In this document: positions 29,202 through 38,818 of the stretch, one piece after another
Position numbering within the stretch: the stretch's first letter is position 1
How the letters are laid out: the number at the start of each line of letters is the position of its first letter
The notes under the pieces: model-generated
What the model was told of the DNA's origin: nothing
Seen by the model: the letters and a program-made list of their open reading frames with translations, nothing else
Database searches by the model: none
Source: JAJPKK01 sp963802745
Lineage (GTDB): Bacteria; Pseudomonadota; Alphaproteobacteria; Rhizobiales; Xanthobacteraceae
Length of the DNA: 64,000 nucleotides
Direction of reading: 5' to 3'
Assembly: GCA_963802745.1 (NCBI GenBank)
Contig: CAWDKL010000002.1
Span: 47,164-111,163, forward strand
Made by a program: the position numbers and the translations under genes

Positions 29202-30470
29202 CTATTTCTGCGCCGGCTCGGGAGTTGCAGGAAGCTTGATCAGGGCATTGGTATGCGCCCGCAATTCCTCGATGCGGTCGCCGAGAGAATTGCGGGTCCG
29301 ATGATCCACGATGGCAATCGGAGCGGATATCGCCAAGCTTGCCGCCGAACCGACGATACCCGTTGCACCTATCGCGATCCCGTTGATGCGATCGCCGACC
29401 CCCGACGCGCCGTCGCTGAGCGGCTGGCCGGCAGCCAACCGGCGGCCGATCATTTGGACGATTTCCGGGCTCTGGGCGAACCTGCCGTGGCCGAGACGAT
29501 CGCCGTCCCGAATCTTGGTGAGATCGATGACCGTGAGGTGCGCCGACGCCAGCAGCGTCCGGTAGGGCTCCTGATCCGGATCGATCGCGCCGAGGCGGGT
29601 CGTGCCGCCCCAGATTCGGCTCGAAACGGCCAGCGCGTCGTCATCTTGCGCCACGAACAGCGTGAATGGCGGATGATAGCCGGATGCGTCGATCGTGGCG
29701 ATCTGCCGACGGAAGGCGTCGACATCCACGTCGGGAGCGGCCAGCATCACGTTGCCTATTTTCTTCGGCAGGGTCTTGTTGCGGATCGCCATCTGGCGAA
29801 GCGCCTCGAGCGTGGTCCAGTTTCCCATCGAATGGGCGAGCACGGCGATTTCGTCGACGGCGGGATCGGCGGCCAAGGCCTGCAGAACGTTTTCGAGCGC
29901 ATCGCGCGAGTAATTGGCGCTCTCGCGGTCATACGCATAGGCGAGCAGCTTGCCGCGCGACGGCCAGGTAAACAGGACCGGCGTGACCGGGGCTTGGGAA
30001 TCGTTCACGATCTGGGCGAGACGGTAGACCGCTTCCGCAAAGCGGGTGTTGTAGCCGTGAACGAACACCAGGGCGCGCCGCTTGGGTGTCGCCGCGATGC
30101 GGACATGGAAACGCTGCAGCGCCTCCTTCAGATCGATGCGGTCGGCCCGCAGAGTCACGAAATCCTTTGCCGGATCGCCCGGAGCTTGCTCGGGCCATTG
30201 GACCTCGCCGATTTGGCGTGCCGCGTCGGGCGGCACCGATACGGATATATCCGCGAAGGCGAGGTCTTCGCTGCGTTCGCCCGTGAACATCTGCCCCGCA
30301 CTGGCGCCGACGCTGCTGCGGGTGGTGGCAACCAGAACATCGATACGGCGACCCGGCGATTGGATGTCGCCAAGCGGAACCAAAAGCCCGTCGCGCCTGC
30401 CGCCGCAGCCGGTTAGAACCATCAATGCCAGCAATGCCCAGGCAGCCGCGCCACGACCGATGATCACCAC
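29202..30470 (-). CDS. Lipoprotein-type alpha/beta hydrolase (DUF900-like)
   Basis: 422 residues. A lipoprotein signal (LLALMVLTGCGG, lipobox LTGC) is followed by a hydrolase domain: VFVHGYNTRFAEAVYRLAQI, LFTWPSRGKLLAYAYDRESANYS, and the nucleophile elbow LAHSMGNW (Ser). Later VMLAAPDVDVDAF and the acid/His region match DUF900 proteins, which look like secreted lipases or esterases. GTG 30470 and GTG 30467 both follow a GGAGGAG site; the second has better spacing. Expected to be anchored at the outer face of the inner membrane or the outer membrane. Substrate unknown. Confidence 0.87.
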   Translation of the reverse strand: MVIIGRGAAAWALLALMVLTGCGGRRDGLLVPLGDIQSPGRRIDVLVATTRSSVGASAGQMFTGERSEDLAFADISVSVPPDAARQIGEVQWPEQAPGDPAKDFVTLRADRIDLKEALQRFHVRIAATPKRRALVFVHGYNTRFAEAVYRLAQIVNDSQAPVTPVLFTWPSRGKLLAYAYDRESANYSRDALENVLQALAADPAVDEIAVLAHSMGNWTTLEALRQMAIRNKTLPKKIGNVMLAAPDVDVDAFRRQIATIDASGYHPPFTLFVAQDDDALAVSSRIWGGTTRLGAIDPDQEPYRTLLASAHLTVIDLTKIRDGDRLGHGRFAQSPEIVQMIGRRLAAGQPLSDGASGVGDRINGIAIGATGIVGSAASLAISAPIAIVDHRTRNSLGDRIEELRAHTNALIKLPATPEPAQK

Positions 30471-30658
30471 ACTCCTCCAAACGCTCCGCAGCCGCTCGAC
30501 ACGCGATGCGAACCGATGAAGGTCAATTGTGGCGACTTGATCGGCCGGATGGGTTCAGATCGCACAGGGCCAATGGGAACCTCTACAAAAGTCGGCGCAA
30601 GCAAGAATCAAGACTTTCGCAGCAAGCGCACAGCTTCGAGGGAGCGGTACTTTTTTGC

Positions 30659-31086
30659 CTAAAAGTGCCCGGCGCCGTGGTTTAACGATTGCGAAAAGGC
30701 AAACGTGCTCGCGCAAATAGGCGAGCGCGGGGCCGGCACGTGGCCGGCCCGCTCGTCGACGAGGTGGACGAGGCCGCGATTCCACGCGGCGCAGCGGACC
30801 GCGATGCGGGAGAAATGCGGGCAGGCGCTGCAGGAGAACGCGCCGGACCGCATTGCCCGTCCGAACCCAGACAATGGCAGGTCCGGCGCGGTCCAGCGCG
30901 TGCAGCGGGATGAAATCCTCATCCTCGGTGGCGATACATGCATCCATTTCGCGGGGCGCGCTGCCAAATCGCGCGACCCGGGATTGCTGCCATGCCCAAT
31001 TCGTTGAAATGGTAAGCTTCGTGACCCTCGGACCTCGGCCACTGCGCCAATGCCGGGGCCAAATTGGCATCGACCAAAGACTTCAC
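30659..31086 (-). CDS. DUF5615 PIN-like protein (frame broken)
   Basis: From GTG 31086: VKSLVDANLAPALAQW, GHEAYHFNELGM, AIWQRA, then in another frame REMDACIATEDEDFIPLHAL, PAIVWVRTGNAVRRVLLQRLP. These are the hallmark segments of the short DUF5615 PIN-like family, with Asp residues at LVDAN and TEDEDF for metal. One extra base in the GGGG run at 30953-30956 explains the shift. The C-terminus is less certain: the frame ending at 30659 (NRGLVHLVDERAGH) fits a tail after one more shift, while the other frame runs to 30555. These proteins are candidate toxin-type nucleases, usually paired with DUF433 antitoxins, not seen here. Confidence 0.68.
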
Positions 31087-31266
31087 GGCCCGGCAGCTAC
31101 AAATATCGGATGATCGGTGCGCTCCATAGATAGAACATATTTTGTTTTGTGCGATCCCATCGACCATGGGCGTACACGAAATATTCATGCGACTTGCGAT
31201 GCAGACGCTCTCGAACGCTCGAATAGTTGTCTACCATTTCTTTGACAGCTTATATAGAATTGATTT

Positions 31267-31479
31267 TCAGGTAACCGTCGGCAATTCCAAGCTGAATTGC
31301 TTCAGCACGTCAGGGTCGTCGGTTCGTTTCGAAGCATCGAGGATTTCAACGCCGACGATGCGCCCCTCGGCGTCGTAGTCCACGATGATGCCTTCGGCGA
31401 CTTCCGCGCTGTCCTTGATCGGACGATCGGTCAGATCGAGATAGATCGCATCCGCCCCACGGTCCACTCTCACGCGCAT
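31267..31479 (-). CDS. DUF2283 protein (antitoxin-like)
   Basis: 70 residues: MRVRVDRGADAIYLDLTDRPIKDSAEVAEGIIVDYDAEGRIVGVEILDASKR is shown in pieces by AIYLDL, IIVDYD and VGVEILDAS, the signature of DUF2283. It overlaps the upstream DUF4258 gene by about 10 bases, a layout typical of toxin-antitoxin pairs in rhizobia. Its role as antitoxin is an inference from the pairing. Confidence 0.82.
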   Translation of the reverse strand: MRVRVDRGADAIYLDLTDRPIKDSAEVAEGIIVDYDAEGRIVGVEILDASKRTDDPDVLKQFSLELPTVT

Positions 31480-31700
31480 GGTTTTGTCCTATCGAAATAG
31501 GCCGTGATGACATAACCTGGGTCATGCGCGGCCGTCACGACATGCAACATCACATGCCGGCCCGGCAAACATTTAAAAAACGAATGCCGGGTACCCTTTT
31601 TCTCAGTGAGATCGGGGTTACGGATAATGTCTTCGACCCAAGACTTGGAGGTACCACGGCGTTCGATCTGAAACTCCGCATGTTCGTCATAGCGGATCAC
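31470..31700 (-). CDS. DUF4258 protein (RelE-like toxin candidate)
   Basis: 76 residues starting at 31700: YDEHAEFQIERRGTSKSWVEDII, then KCLPGRHVMLHVVTAAHDPGYVITAYFDR. This matches DUF4258, a small domain with a predicted RelE/BrnT-like fold (H-A...R-G-I...E...TAY). It is followed by the overlapping DUF2283 gene. A ribonuclease role is plausible, not shown. Confidence 0.82.
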   Translation of the reverse strand: MIRYDEHAEFQIERRGTSKSWVEDIIRNPDLTEKKGTRHSFFKCLPGRHVMLHVVTAAHDPGYVITAYFDRTKPCA

Positions 31701-31732
31701 CGGGGTACCTACACGGCATGCGGCGAGCGAGA

Positions 31733-33667
31733 CTAAAACACCCGATTGCTCGCCTTCAGGGCCTCCGCCTCCACGTAAACTTCAGAACCCATATCGCGGA
31801 ACTTCTTCGACATTGCCTCCATGCCCTGCTCGGCTGTCAAAGCCCCCAGATTGTCGGTCAAAGACGGGAGTTGAGTGCCTTCAGCACTCAATCCCTGGTG
31901 GGCCGGATCATTCAGCGTCGCCGCATAGTCCCGCACATCCTGCGTAATCTTCATCGAGCAGAATTTCGGCCCGCACATGGAGCAGAAATGCGCGACCTTG
32001 TGGGCGTCCTTCGGCAGCGTTTCGTCGTGATAGTCGCGCGCCGTATCGGGGTCCAAGGACAAATTGAACTGATCGACCCAGCGGAAATCGAACCGCGCGC
32101 GGGAGAGCGCGTCGTCGCGCAGCTGCGCGGCCGGGTGGCCCTTGGCGAGGTCGGCGGCGTGGGCCGCGATCTTATAGGTGATGACGCCTTCCTTGACGTC
32201 GTCGCGGTCGGGCAGGCCGAGATGCTCCTTCGGGGTCACGTAGCACAGCATGGCGCAGCCGAACCAGCCGATCATGGCGGCACCGATGCCCGAGGTGATG
32301 TGGTCGTAGCCCGGCGCGATGTCGGTCGTCAGCGGCCCGAGCGTATAGAACGGCGCCTCGCCGCATTCCTTCAACTGCTTGTCCATGTTGATCTTGATCT
32401 TGTGCATCGGCACATGGCCGGGGCCTTCGATCATGACCTGGCAGCCCTTGGCCCAGGCGATTTTTGTCAATTCTCCGAGCGTCTCGAGCTCGGCAAATTG
32501 CGCGCGGTCGTTGGCGTCCGCAATCGAGCCCGGCCGCAAACCGTCGCCGAGGGAAAAGGAAACGTCGTATTTGCGCATCAGGTCGCAAATCTCGTCGAAG
32601 CGCTCGTAGAGGAAGCTCTCCTTGTGGTGGGCGAGGCACCACTTGGCCATGATGGAGCCGCCGCGCGACACGATGCCGGTCACGCGGTTGGCGGTCAGCG
32701 GCACATAGGCGAGCCGCACGCCGGCATGGATGGTGAAATAATCGACGCCCTGCTCGCACTGCTCGATCAGCGTGTCCTTGTAGCATTCCCAGTCGAGCTT
32801 GACCGGGTCGCCGTCGACCTTCTCCAGCGCCTGATAGATCGGCACCGTGCCGATCGGCACCGGCGCGTTGCGGATGATCCATTCGCGCGTGTTGTGGATG
32901 TTGCGGCCCGTGGAGAGGTCCATCACGGTATCGGCGCCCCAGCGGATCGCCCACACCATCTTGTCCACCTCCTCCTCGACCGAGGAGGTGACGGCCGAAT
33001 TGCCGATATTGGCGTTGATCTTGGTGAGGAAATTGCGGCCGATGATCATCGGCTCCAGTTCGGCATGGTTGATGTTCGACGGGATGATGGCGCGCCCGCG
33101 CGCGACTTCGCTGCGCACGAATTCAGGCGTGACGAACGCCGGCACCGCGGCGCCGAAGCTTTCGCCGTCGGCGAGCGCCGCCTCGGCGCGATCGAGCATG
33201 CGCTTGCGGCCGAGATTTTCGCGCTCGGCGACGTAGATCATTTCCTTGGTGATGATGCCCGCGCGCGCCCATTCGTATTGGGTGACGGGCTTCCCCGGCA
33301 CTGCGCGTAGCGGCCGGTGGACGGTCGGAAATGCCCGCGCGAGGTGCTTGCCGGTGACATTGCCGTTGTCCACCGGCCGGATCGGGCGGCCGTCATATTC
33401 CTCGACGCCGCCGCGCTCGCGCACCCACGCAGTGCGGGCGCGCTTGAGGCCGGCTTCCACGTCGATCGCGACGTTGTTGTCCGTGTACGGCCCCGAGGTG
33501 TCGTAGACCGGAACCGGCGGCTCGCCGGAGGCTTCGGTCAGCACGATCTCGCGCACCGGGACCCGCAAATCCGCCGCCGTGTCCGGCACCGCATAGATCT
33601 TGCGGGAGCCGGCGATCGGACCGGTGGTGACCTGTGGGGCGGCGATGTCGCGATCGTGGACGTTCAT
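31733..33667 (-). CDS. thiC: Phosphomethylpyrimidine synthase ThiC
   Basis: 644 residues from ATG 33667 (an upstream in-frame extension would run into the riboswitch). Radical-SAM-type enzyme that rearranges aminoimidazole ribotide to HMP-P for thiamine. Signatures: YDTSGPYTD, NIGNSAVTSSVEEEV, GADTVMDLSTGRNIH, FTIHAGVRLAYV, SLGDGLRPG, EGPGHVPM, and the C-terminal cluster motif CSMCGPKFCSM (Cx2Cx4C) for the [4Fe-4S] centre. Length is normal. It is preceded by a TPP riboswitch, so expression should fall when thiamine diphosphate is high. No other thi gene is adjacent. Confidence 0.97.
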   Translation of the reverse strand: MNVHDRDIAAPQVTTGPIAGSRKIYAVPDTAADLRVPVREIVLTEASGEPPVPVYDTSGPYTDNNVAIDVEAGLKRARTAWVRERGGVEEYDGRPIRPVDNGNVTGKHLARAFPTVHRPLRAVPGKPVTQYEWARAGIITKEMIYVAERENLGRKRMLDRAEAALADGESFGAAVPAFVTPEFVRSEVARGRAIIPSNINHAELEPMIIGRNFLTKINANIGNSAVTSSVEEEVDKMVWAIRWGADTVMDLSTGRNIHNTREWIIRNAPVPIGTVPIYQALEKVDGDPVKLDWECYKDTLIEQCEQGVDYFTIHAGVRLAYVPLTANRVTGIVSRGGSIMAKWCLAHHKESFLYERFDEICDLMRKYDVSFSLGDGLRPGSIADANDRAQFAELETLGELTKIAWAKGCQVMIEGPGHVPMHKIKINMDKQLKECGEAPFYTLGPLTTDIAPGYDHITSGIGAAMIGWFGCAMLCYVTPKEHLGLPDRDDVKEGVITYKIAAHAADLAKGHPAAQLRDDALSRARFDFRWVDQFNLSLDPDTARDYHDETLPKDAHKVAHFCSMCGPKFCSMKITQDVRDYAATLNDPAHQGLSAEGTQLPSLTDNLGALTAEQGMEAMSKKFRDMGSEVYVEAEALKASNRVF

Positions 33668-33728
33668 GGTGGTATCCCTCAAGGCTTGCACGTAAACTTC
33701 GGGCGTGCGCGTGGAGGGAGGTCGGTCC

Positions 33729-33840
33729 GTCCCTTCGCCGGCATGACCCGGATCAGGTTCGAAGGGTCTCCGCGGCACCTTGCCCGCTCGGGCAACGGCA
33801 TGGCGGTCTCTCAGCTCCCTCGCGGAGCTCCCCTCGGAAC
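33729..33840 (-). promoter_or_regulatory. TPP riboswitch (THI element) for thiC
   Basis: On the minus strand the 5' part has the GGGGAGC...GGGAGCTGAGAGA signature (33806-33835) and the 3' part has CCTGATCCGGGTCATGCCGGCG (read as ACCTGATC, then GGGTCATGCCGGCG, near 33735-33757), with an intervening stem (CGTTGCCCGAGCGGGCAAGG, near 33776-33797). These are the conserved TPP-binding strands. It lies 60 bases upstream of ATG 33667. Confidence 0.95.
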
Positions 33841-33915
33841 ACCCTCAATGTAGGCCGATGGCGGCGGGTGTCAACGCCGCGGTGCGGCACGGATGCGGTG
33901 CCGGTAGTCACGGCG

Positions 33916-34048
33916 CCGTAGCCCGGGAGCTGACGCGTGATGACGCGGGGTTGGAACACCGGACTGGATCGCCGCACCCGGATTGCCGGCGCATGGTGCG
34001 GCCGGCACGGGCCTCATCACCGCGCGCCGGCAATCCGGGCTACGCGCT
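33916..34048. repeat. Long intergenic palindrome (GTAGCCCGG class)
   Basis: Outer arms GTAGCCCGG... and ...CCGGGCTACGCG face each other, with inner arms CCGGATTGCCGGCGC and GCGCCGGCAATCCGG around 33977 and 34023. Located between the riboswitch and the convergent-side end of the amidohydrolase gene. Confidence 0.75.
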
Positions 34049-34052
34049 TTTG

Positions 34053-35697
34053 CTACTGCGCCTTGGCGAGCGTCGGAAATTTTACACCGAGCTGGTCCAG
34101 ATAGGTATCGTATTTCGCCGCATCATAATAATAGTTCCGCATCTGCGGCCGGAACCGCTCCATGGTATCGTGGTTGATCTGGACCTGCGGCATATCGGTA
34201 TCGGCCAACAGCGGCAGCACCTTATTGTTCTTCAGCTGGACCTCGGTGAAATAGGTCTTGGCCTCCTTGACGAGCTCCGGGCGGGTCAGCAGATCGATGA
34301 GACTCAGCGCTATGACCTTCGATCCGGCAATCACGCCCTTATGGGCGATCGGCGTTGCCATCGCGATGGCGTTCGACCAGTTGTGGCCGGGCAGATTGGG
34401 GATATTGGCCGGATAGTTGAACGTGATGGTCGGCGCCACCCAGGATACGTCGCCGATATCGTCGGAGCCGCCGCTTTCCGGCCGCGCCTGCGGCGTCTCC
34501 AGCGGGCGGGGGGCGGTGGCAAGCCCGCTCTCCTTGCCCTCCACCAGCCGCTGCACCGCCTTGGCAAAAATCTGCTCGTCGGGCGTCCATTGCGGCAGGC
34601 CGACCTTGTCGATATTGGCCTGCACGGCCTCCGCCATCGGCTTGTTGAAATGGCGCGGGGCGGCCGCGCCGATCAGCTTTCGCGTCACCTTGGTGTCGGT
34701 CATCATCGCGGCGGCCTCGGCGATTTTGTTGCCGATCTCGTAATTCCGCTTGATGTTTTCGAAATCGAGTTCGCGGAAGAAGTACCACACGGATGCCAAA
34801 GGGGGGATGACATTGGGCTGATCGCCGCCATTGGTGATGACGTAGTGGGAGCGCTGGTCGGGGCGCAGCTGTTCGCGGCGGAAATCCCAGCCGATGTTCA
34901 TCAGTTCAACGGCGCGCAACGCATTGCGTCCGCGCCACGGCGCCGCCGCCGCATGGGCGGAGTCGCCCTCGAAGGTGTATTCCACCGACACCATCCCGGT
35001 GCCGCGCGGCTGCCCCCACGAGGTCGCGAGATTGTCGCCCACATGGGTGAACAGCACCGTATCGACGCCCTTGAAGATGCCGGCGCGCACCATGAAGGCC
35101 TTGCCGCCGAGAAGCTCCTCGGCGACGCCGGGCCACAGCACCAGCGTGCCCGGCAGTTTCTCGCGTTCCATCAGCTCCTTGACGGCAAGCGCCGCCACGA
35201 TGTTGACGGCCTGACCGGAATTGTGGCCCTCGCCATGGCCGGGCGCGCCTTCCACCAGCGGCTCGCGGTAGGCAACCCCCGGTTTCTGCGACGCTTTCGG
35301 CAGGCAGTCGATATCGCTGCCGAGCGCGATGACCGGCGCGCCCGAGCCCCAGCGCGCCACCCAGGCGGTCGGCAGGCCGGCGACGCCGCGCTCGACGGTA
35401 AAGCCGTTCTTTTCCAACAGGCCGGTGAGATATTTCGAGGTCTCGAATTCCTGATAGGCCAGTTCGCCGAAGCTGAACACAGTGTCGTTGATGACCTGGG
35501 CGAGCTTGCGCCGCGCCTCCACGCCGCCGACGGCGGCCGACTTTGAGGCTCTCGATCCGGCTCGCCGCTTCCTGCTTGGGACCGCCCTGCTGAGCCAGCG
35601 CGGTGCCGGTCATCAACGCACCGCCACCGGCGAAAAGCATGCCGACGATCGCCACGGCGGAAAGTGCGGTCAATTTCGTTGCGAGTTCGCCAAACAT
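34053..35697 (-). CDS. Exported M20-family amidohydrolase/peptidase (AbgB-like; frame broken by one base)
   Basis: From ATG 35697: signal peptide FGELATKLTALSAVAIVGMLFAGGG...TALAQQ, then ESLK, after which one extra T in the TTT run at 35542-35544 shifts the frame. Corrected it continues SAAVGGVEARRKLAQV and then FGELAYQEFETS, GHGEGHNSGQAVNIVAAL (metal His), AEELLGGKAFMV (catalytic Glu-Glu), and the dimerisation domain. The C-terminal part has SDDIGDVSWVAP, as in p-aminobenzoyl-glutamate hydrolase AbgB. About 548 residues, periplasmic by its signal peptide. It likely hydrolyses an N-acyl amino acid or similar amide; substrate unknown. GGAGG precedes the start. Confidence 0.85.
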
Positions 35698-35956
35698 GGT
35701 AAGCCTCCGATCGCGGGACGGATGCGGTCGTCTCAGCCGCTTCCCGCGCGGGGAGCCTAGGCCAGTGCCGCGGCGTGTCAATGCACGCTTGGCGACCCCA
35801 TTGCTGCCGGATCATGGCCAGGCTTTTCCCGACGTCGCGATCACCACGCTTGCGATGATAGGCGTGATCCTATAGGATGATTTCCTATGTAACCGATAGG
35901 CCTACGTCACCTAGGTTGCCCCGGCGGAGAGGTGCTGATCACGAGGAGGGTTTGGA

Positions 35957-36295
35957 ATGACGGATATCCTTGATCTTGAGCGCCGGGTTGCGCTGCTGGA
36001 ACAGCGGTTCGCAGCGGCGGAGAACGTGCGTCAGCAAGACAACGCTGAAATCAAAGCGGACATCGCGCAGCTTGCGGCGCACATTGCCTCCTTCGAACAG
36101 CGTTTCGGAAGGCGGCTGATAGCGCTTGAAACCCGAATAGCCGGGCTCGAAGCCCGGATCGTTGGGCTCGAAACGCGGATGGACGGGCTTGAAGTTCAGA
36201 TCGGTGGCCTTGATACCCGAATGGCCAATGTCGAAACGGCTGTCGGGTCGGTAGCCCAGGATGTGCGGGAGATATTGCGGCGGCTTCCCGGCTGA
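35957..36295 (+). CDS. Short coiled-coil protein
   Basis: 112 residues, preceded by GAGGAGGGTTTGG. After a short head (DILDLERRVALLEQRF) the sequence has six consecutive heptads of the form I-x-G-L-E-T-R (IAGLEAR, IVGLETR, MDGLEVQ, IGGLDTR), a parallel coiled coil with Leu/Ile at the core. No membrane segment. Resembles generic bacterial coiled-coil proteins; function unknown. Similar in style to, but not homologous with, the 37-heptad protein at 4105-5115. Confidence 0.7.
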   Translation: MTDILDLERRVALLEQRFAAAENVRQQDNAEIKADIAQLAAHIASFEQRFGRRLIALETRIAGLEARIVGLETRMDGLEVQIGGLDTRMANVETAVGSVAQDVREILRRLPG

Positions 36296-36540
36296 TCAAA
36301 CCGTCGTGGATGATCGAGCAACGCAAGGCCGAATCCCTGAGGCCCCTGCCCAGCCGAACCGGAGGAGGGCCGGTCCAGGCTACCTTGGCGACAGGCAGGG
36401 GCCTTCATCGCGATGAGCCAGCGGTACAGCAGCCGAAACCAGGCCGTCACGATGTGGCTCAGATGTGGCCACGTCGATGCCCGCCACAACGGTAGGAAGA
36501 AACACCCGACGTGGTCTCCGCTCTTGCCCTCGCTTCCATC

Positions 36541-36590
36541 CACTGGCGCTATTGACCCGCATCGGGTGCGCCTCTACACACGCGCCAGTG
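36541..36590. repeat. Inverted repeat immediately upstream of tRNA-Lys
   Basis: CACTGGCGC at 36541 and GCGCCAGTG ending at 36590 form 9-bp arms around a 32-base spacer that itself contains GACCCGCATCGGGT. The right arm touches the first base of the tRNA. It could be a promoter-proximal regulatory structure or an old insertion end. Confidence 0.5.
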
Positions 36591-36665
36591 AGCCCGTAGC
36601 TCAGATGGTAGAGCACTTGACTTTTAATCAAGTGGTCCTGGGTTCGAGTCCCAGCGGGCTCACCA
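36590..36665 (+). tRNA. tRNA-Lys (anticodon TTT)
   Basis: A full cloverleaf: acceptor GAGCCCG pairing with CGGGCTC, D-arm GCTC...GAGC, anticodon stem CTTGA/TCAAG with loop CTTTTAA (anticodon TTT at positions 34-36), T-arm CTGGG-TTCGAGT-CCCAG, discriminator A and encoded CCA. It reads AAA/AAG codons. Its 3' 46 bases are repeated at 45939-45984, marking it as the attachment gene for the integrated element. Confidence 0.97.
36620..36665 (+). other. attL: 46-bp core in the tRNA-Lys 3' end
   Basis: Bases 36620-36665 are identical to 45939-45984. Integration into the 3' end of a tRNA gene, leaving the tRNA intact on one side, is typical of P4-type tyrosine integrases. Confidence 0.93.
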
Positions 36666-37065
36666 GGTTGATTTTGCAGGGGAAATCGACGTTTTTAGAC
36701 CGGCAAATGCGGGCGGAAAGTTGGCACGGGTAAGCACGGGGTAAGCGTTCGGCACCGGTGCGGGCCGCTTCGCAGACCTGTCGCGCCTTAAACATCAAGC
36801 CGCCCCAAAGCGAACTCGGGATAACGCAAGGGGCGACGGAGTTCATAATATTTGCACTCCAGGCCTTCCAAAACTGTTGCACCTTTAAAAATTTGAATTG
36901 CCGCTAGCCCCGTATATAATGCCACAGGGGCCAATATCCGTTTTCGTGGCAATTCGAACTAGTATGCACCGCCCCATCAAGCAACCGACGATCCGCAAAA
37001 GCGCCACTGCCGAAAGAAGCCGCGGTGCTCGATCCTCTACTTTGTCGCAACGGACTTCAAGGGTC

Positions 37066-37341
37066 CTATTTACTTTGTCCCCAACGGACTTCAAGGGTTT
37101 TAATCCTTATATCAACATTAGTGGAAGTTAAATACGCAAGTCTTTCCGTCGTCGTAGGAGAAGATCGTTTTTCCGTGCCGGCTTCACGACTATATTTGGG
37201 CGCATCGTCTCCCCACAAGTTCTCCCATTGCGTTATCACGCTTACAGCCGCCTTATCATCGACATCCTTTATATCCGAGAGGCGCCCGCCCCCAGTCACA
37301 GTCGGTGGCTTACATTCACAGTAACGTTGTTGATCCCTCAA
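37066..37341 (-). CDS. Small hypothetical protein of the element
   Basis: 91 residues with a TTG start (37341), preceded by GGGGAG. The sequence is polar and includes DVDDKAAVSVITQWENLWGDD and TERLAYLTSTNVDIRIKTLEV, with protein-like composition in an AT-rich stretch. No family recognised. It follows the membrane protein gene by about 10 bases on the same strand. Confidence 0.4.
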   Translation of the reverse strand: MRDQQRYCECKPPTVTGGGRLSDIKDVDDKAAVSVITQWENLWGDDAPKYSREAGTEKRSSPTTTERLAYLTSTNVDIRIKTLEVRWGQSK

Positions 37342-37350
37342 CTCCCCAGA

Positions 37351-37572
37351 TTAAAGCATACCACACAGAGTCAATAGCGGCTGGCACAAAAAAAAGGCCC
37401 AGAAAACCCAAAGCAGGGCCGCAAAAAACGCTACCGCGACGATAGCCTGAAAGACTGCCGTGACCTTGGTTCCGAACTCCTCTAGCCGACGCTCAAAATC
37501 GGACCCAGGCTCGTACGTTGCTCTGCATGTGTCTCCTCCATTGGCAACATTGAACGTCACCTGCGCCGCCAC
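37351..37572 (-). CDS. Small membrane protein of the element
   Basis: 73 residues from GTG 37572. Residues 40-70 are a strongly hydrophobic helix (VFQAIVAVAFFAALLWVFWAFFL), preceded by an amphipathic segment (FERRLEEFGTKV). No clear ribosome site. Possibly a small inner-membrane protein; function unknown. Confidence 0.45.
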   Translation of the reverse strand: MAAQVTFNVANGGDTCRATYEPGSDFERRLEEFGTKVTAVFQAIVAVAFFAALLWVFWAFFLCQPLLTLCGML

Positions 37573-37697
37573 TGTTTCGGGGTAGAACGTTCAACCCTAA
37601 ATGGGTGATCCATTGACCGGACGCTTAGTCCAAAGGAAACGCGGATCACTTCGTTATTCCAACTTCCGCACGGTCAGCACAGTAAGTACACTAGGGC

Positions 37698-38621
37698 TTA
37701 TTCCACCGTTCCACGTCGAAAAATTTCAAAGCGTATACGTTGCCGTTGTATGGTTCCTTCGGCTTCGACTTGTTCGGGAGCACTAAAGTGAGTCGTCTGC
37801 TTACCGGTTGCGCCAATAGACGACGCTGATTTTTTGAGCACGCCCGCAGAGCCGACTTTCTTTATGTCACTTTGATACACATCAGCAACAGGTGCGCACG
37901 GATTCGATAGTGCATGCTCGTTTTGCATTTCGCTCATTGGCAATTCATCGTCCCACTCACAATTCCGGCCTGGTTTAAACCCGTGTATGAGCACGTTTGT
38001 GTTTGTGTTCTCTGGCGCTCGTAATAAGCTTGCATTGCCGCAGCGGCTCGCTGCCGCTGTTCTGATCCTCAAACTGGTGTTGGTTTTGGAGCTGCGATGC
38101 GATCTGCACTTCTGCTTGGACCATATTCGTTTGTAACTGAGTTAATATCTCTTTTTCGTCGCTGGTTAAAAGCACCCCATGAAAGCTTTCCGCTCGTGGC
38201 TTCAGCCCACAATTTATCGGACTTAGCATACGAACCAATAAGCGTTAGCAGAACAAGGGGATGAGTTTTCGCAGCCCCATCCAGAATGATCTTTCGACAA
38301 TCTTGGGTGTCACCATAAATCTTATACAGTACCTTAATATCCTCTTTGGTCGGACGTGACGTATCAGTCAACATTTGAAGCGGAAACTGATCGTCGGGTC
38401 CAAGATATATTTTTCGTTTTGATATTTTGATATTCAGGATTTTCAATGATCTTCTGGGAACAGTCACGACCTGTCGCGCGGGTCTCAGCCGCCACTTTCT
38501 GCATGCGACTGCTTTCCATCTGCGCGCCAGTGCAGCCCACCGCCAAGAGGAAGGCGGAACAAAACCAAAGGTTCCTGACGCAATTCTCTTCACGGCCGCT
38601 ATCCCCGGACATGATGCCCAC
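37698..38621 (-). CDS. Putative lipoprotein of the element, frame broken in several places
   Basis: The start (38612-38621) gives MSGDSGREENCVRNLWFCSAFLLAVGC, a lipoprotein-like signal, then ESSRMQKVAAETRATGRDCSQKI. One extra T in the T5 run at 38410-38414 shifts into YLGPDDQFPLQMLTDTSRPTKEDI and IILDGAAKTHPLVLLTLIGSYA. One extra C in the CCCC run at 38174-38177 shifts into VLLTSDEKEILTQLQTNMVQAEV. A further shift near 38000-38060 leads to NTNTNVLIHGFKPG and ends at 37698. The pieces read smoothly when joined, about 300 residues. Whether this is one gene or two, and whether it is decayed or mis-sequenced, is open. Function unknown. Confidence 0.5.
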
Positions 38622-38818
38622 ACGCCCGACAATTATGACTAAAAAGCGGTCGCCTCAAAATTGTCAATCGGCACCGTTAGCCCCCGTGCAACGGGACACC
38701 ACAACGGCAAGCTGTCGGGCGTGCTGGCACTCGCGCTCACAATCAAAAAGCGCGTGAACGCGGGATCATTGTAGGGAGTTCGTGCGGTGCTGAGTTCGCA
38801 GTCACGAAAGGGAGAAGC

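Noticed and set aside
36628..36882. Minus-strand frame ending in SPLGLEPRTT
   Set aside because: Its end is the antisense of the tRNA-Lys gene, a well-known false ORF.
37025..37324. Plus-strand frame over the small genes at the left of the element
   Set aside because: No ribosome site; the minus frames have better composition, though all calls here are weak.
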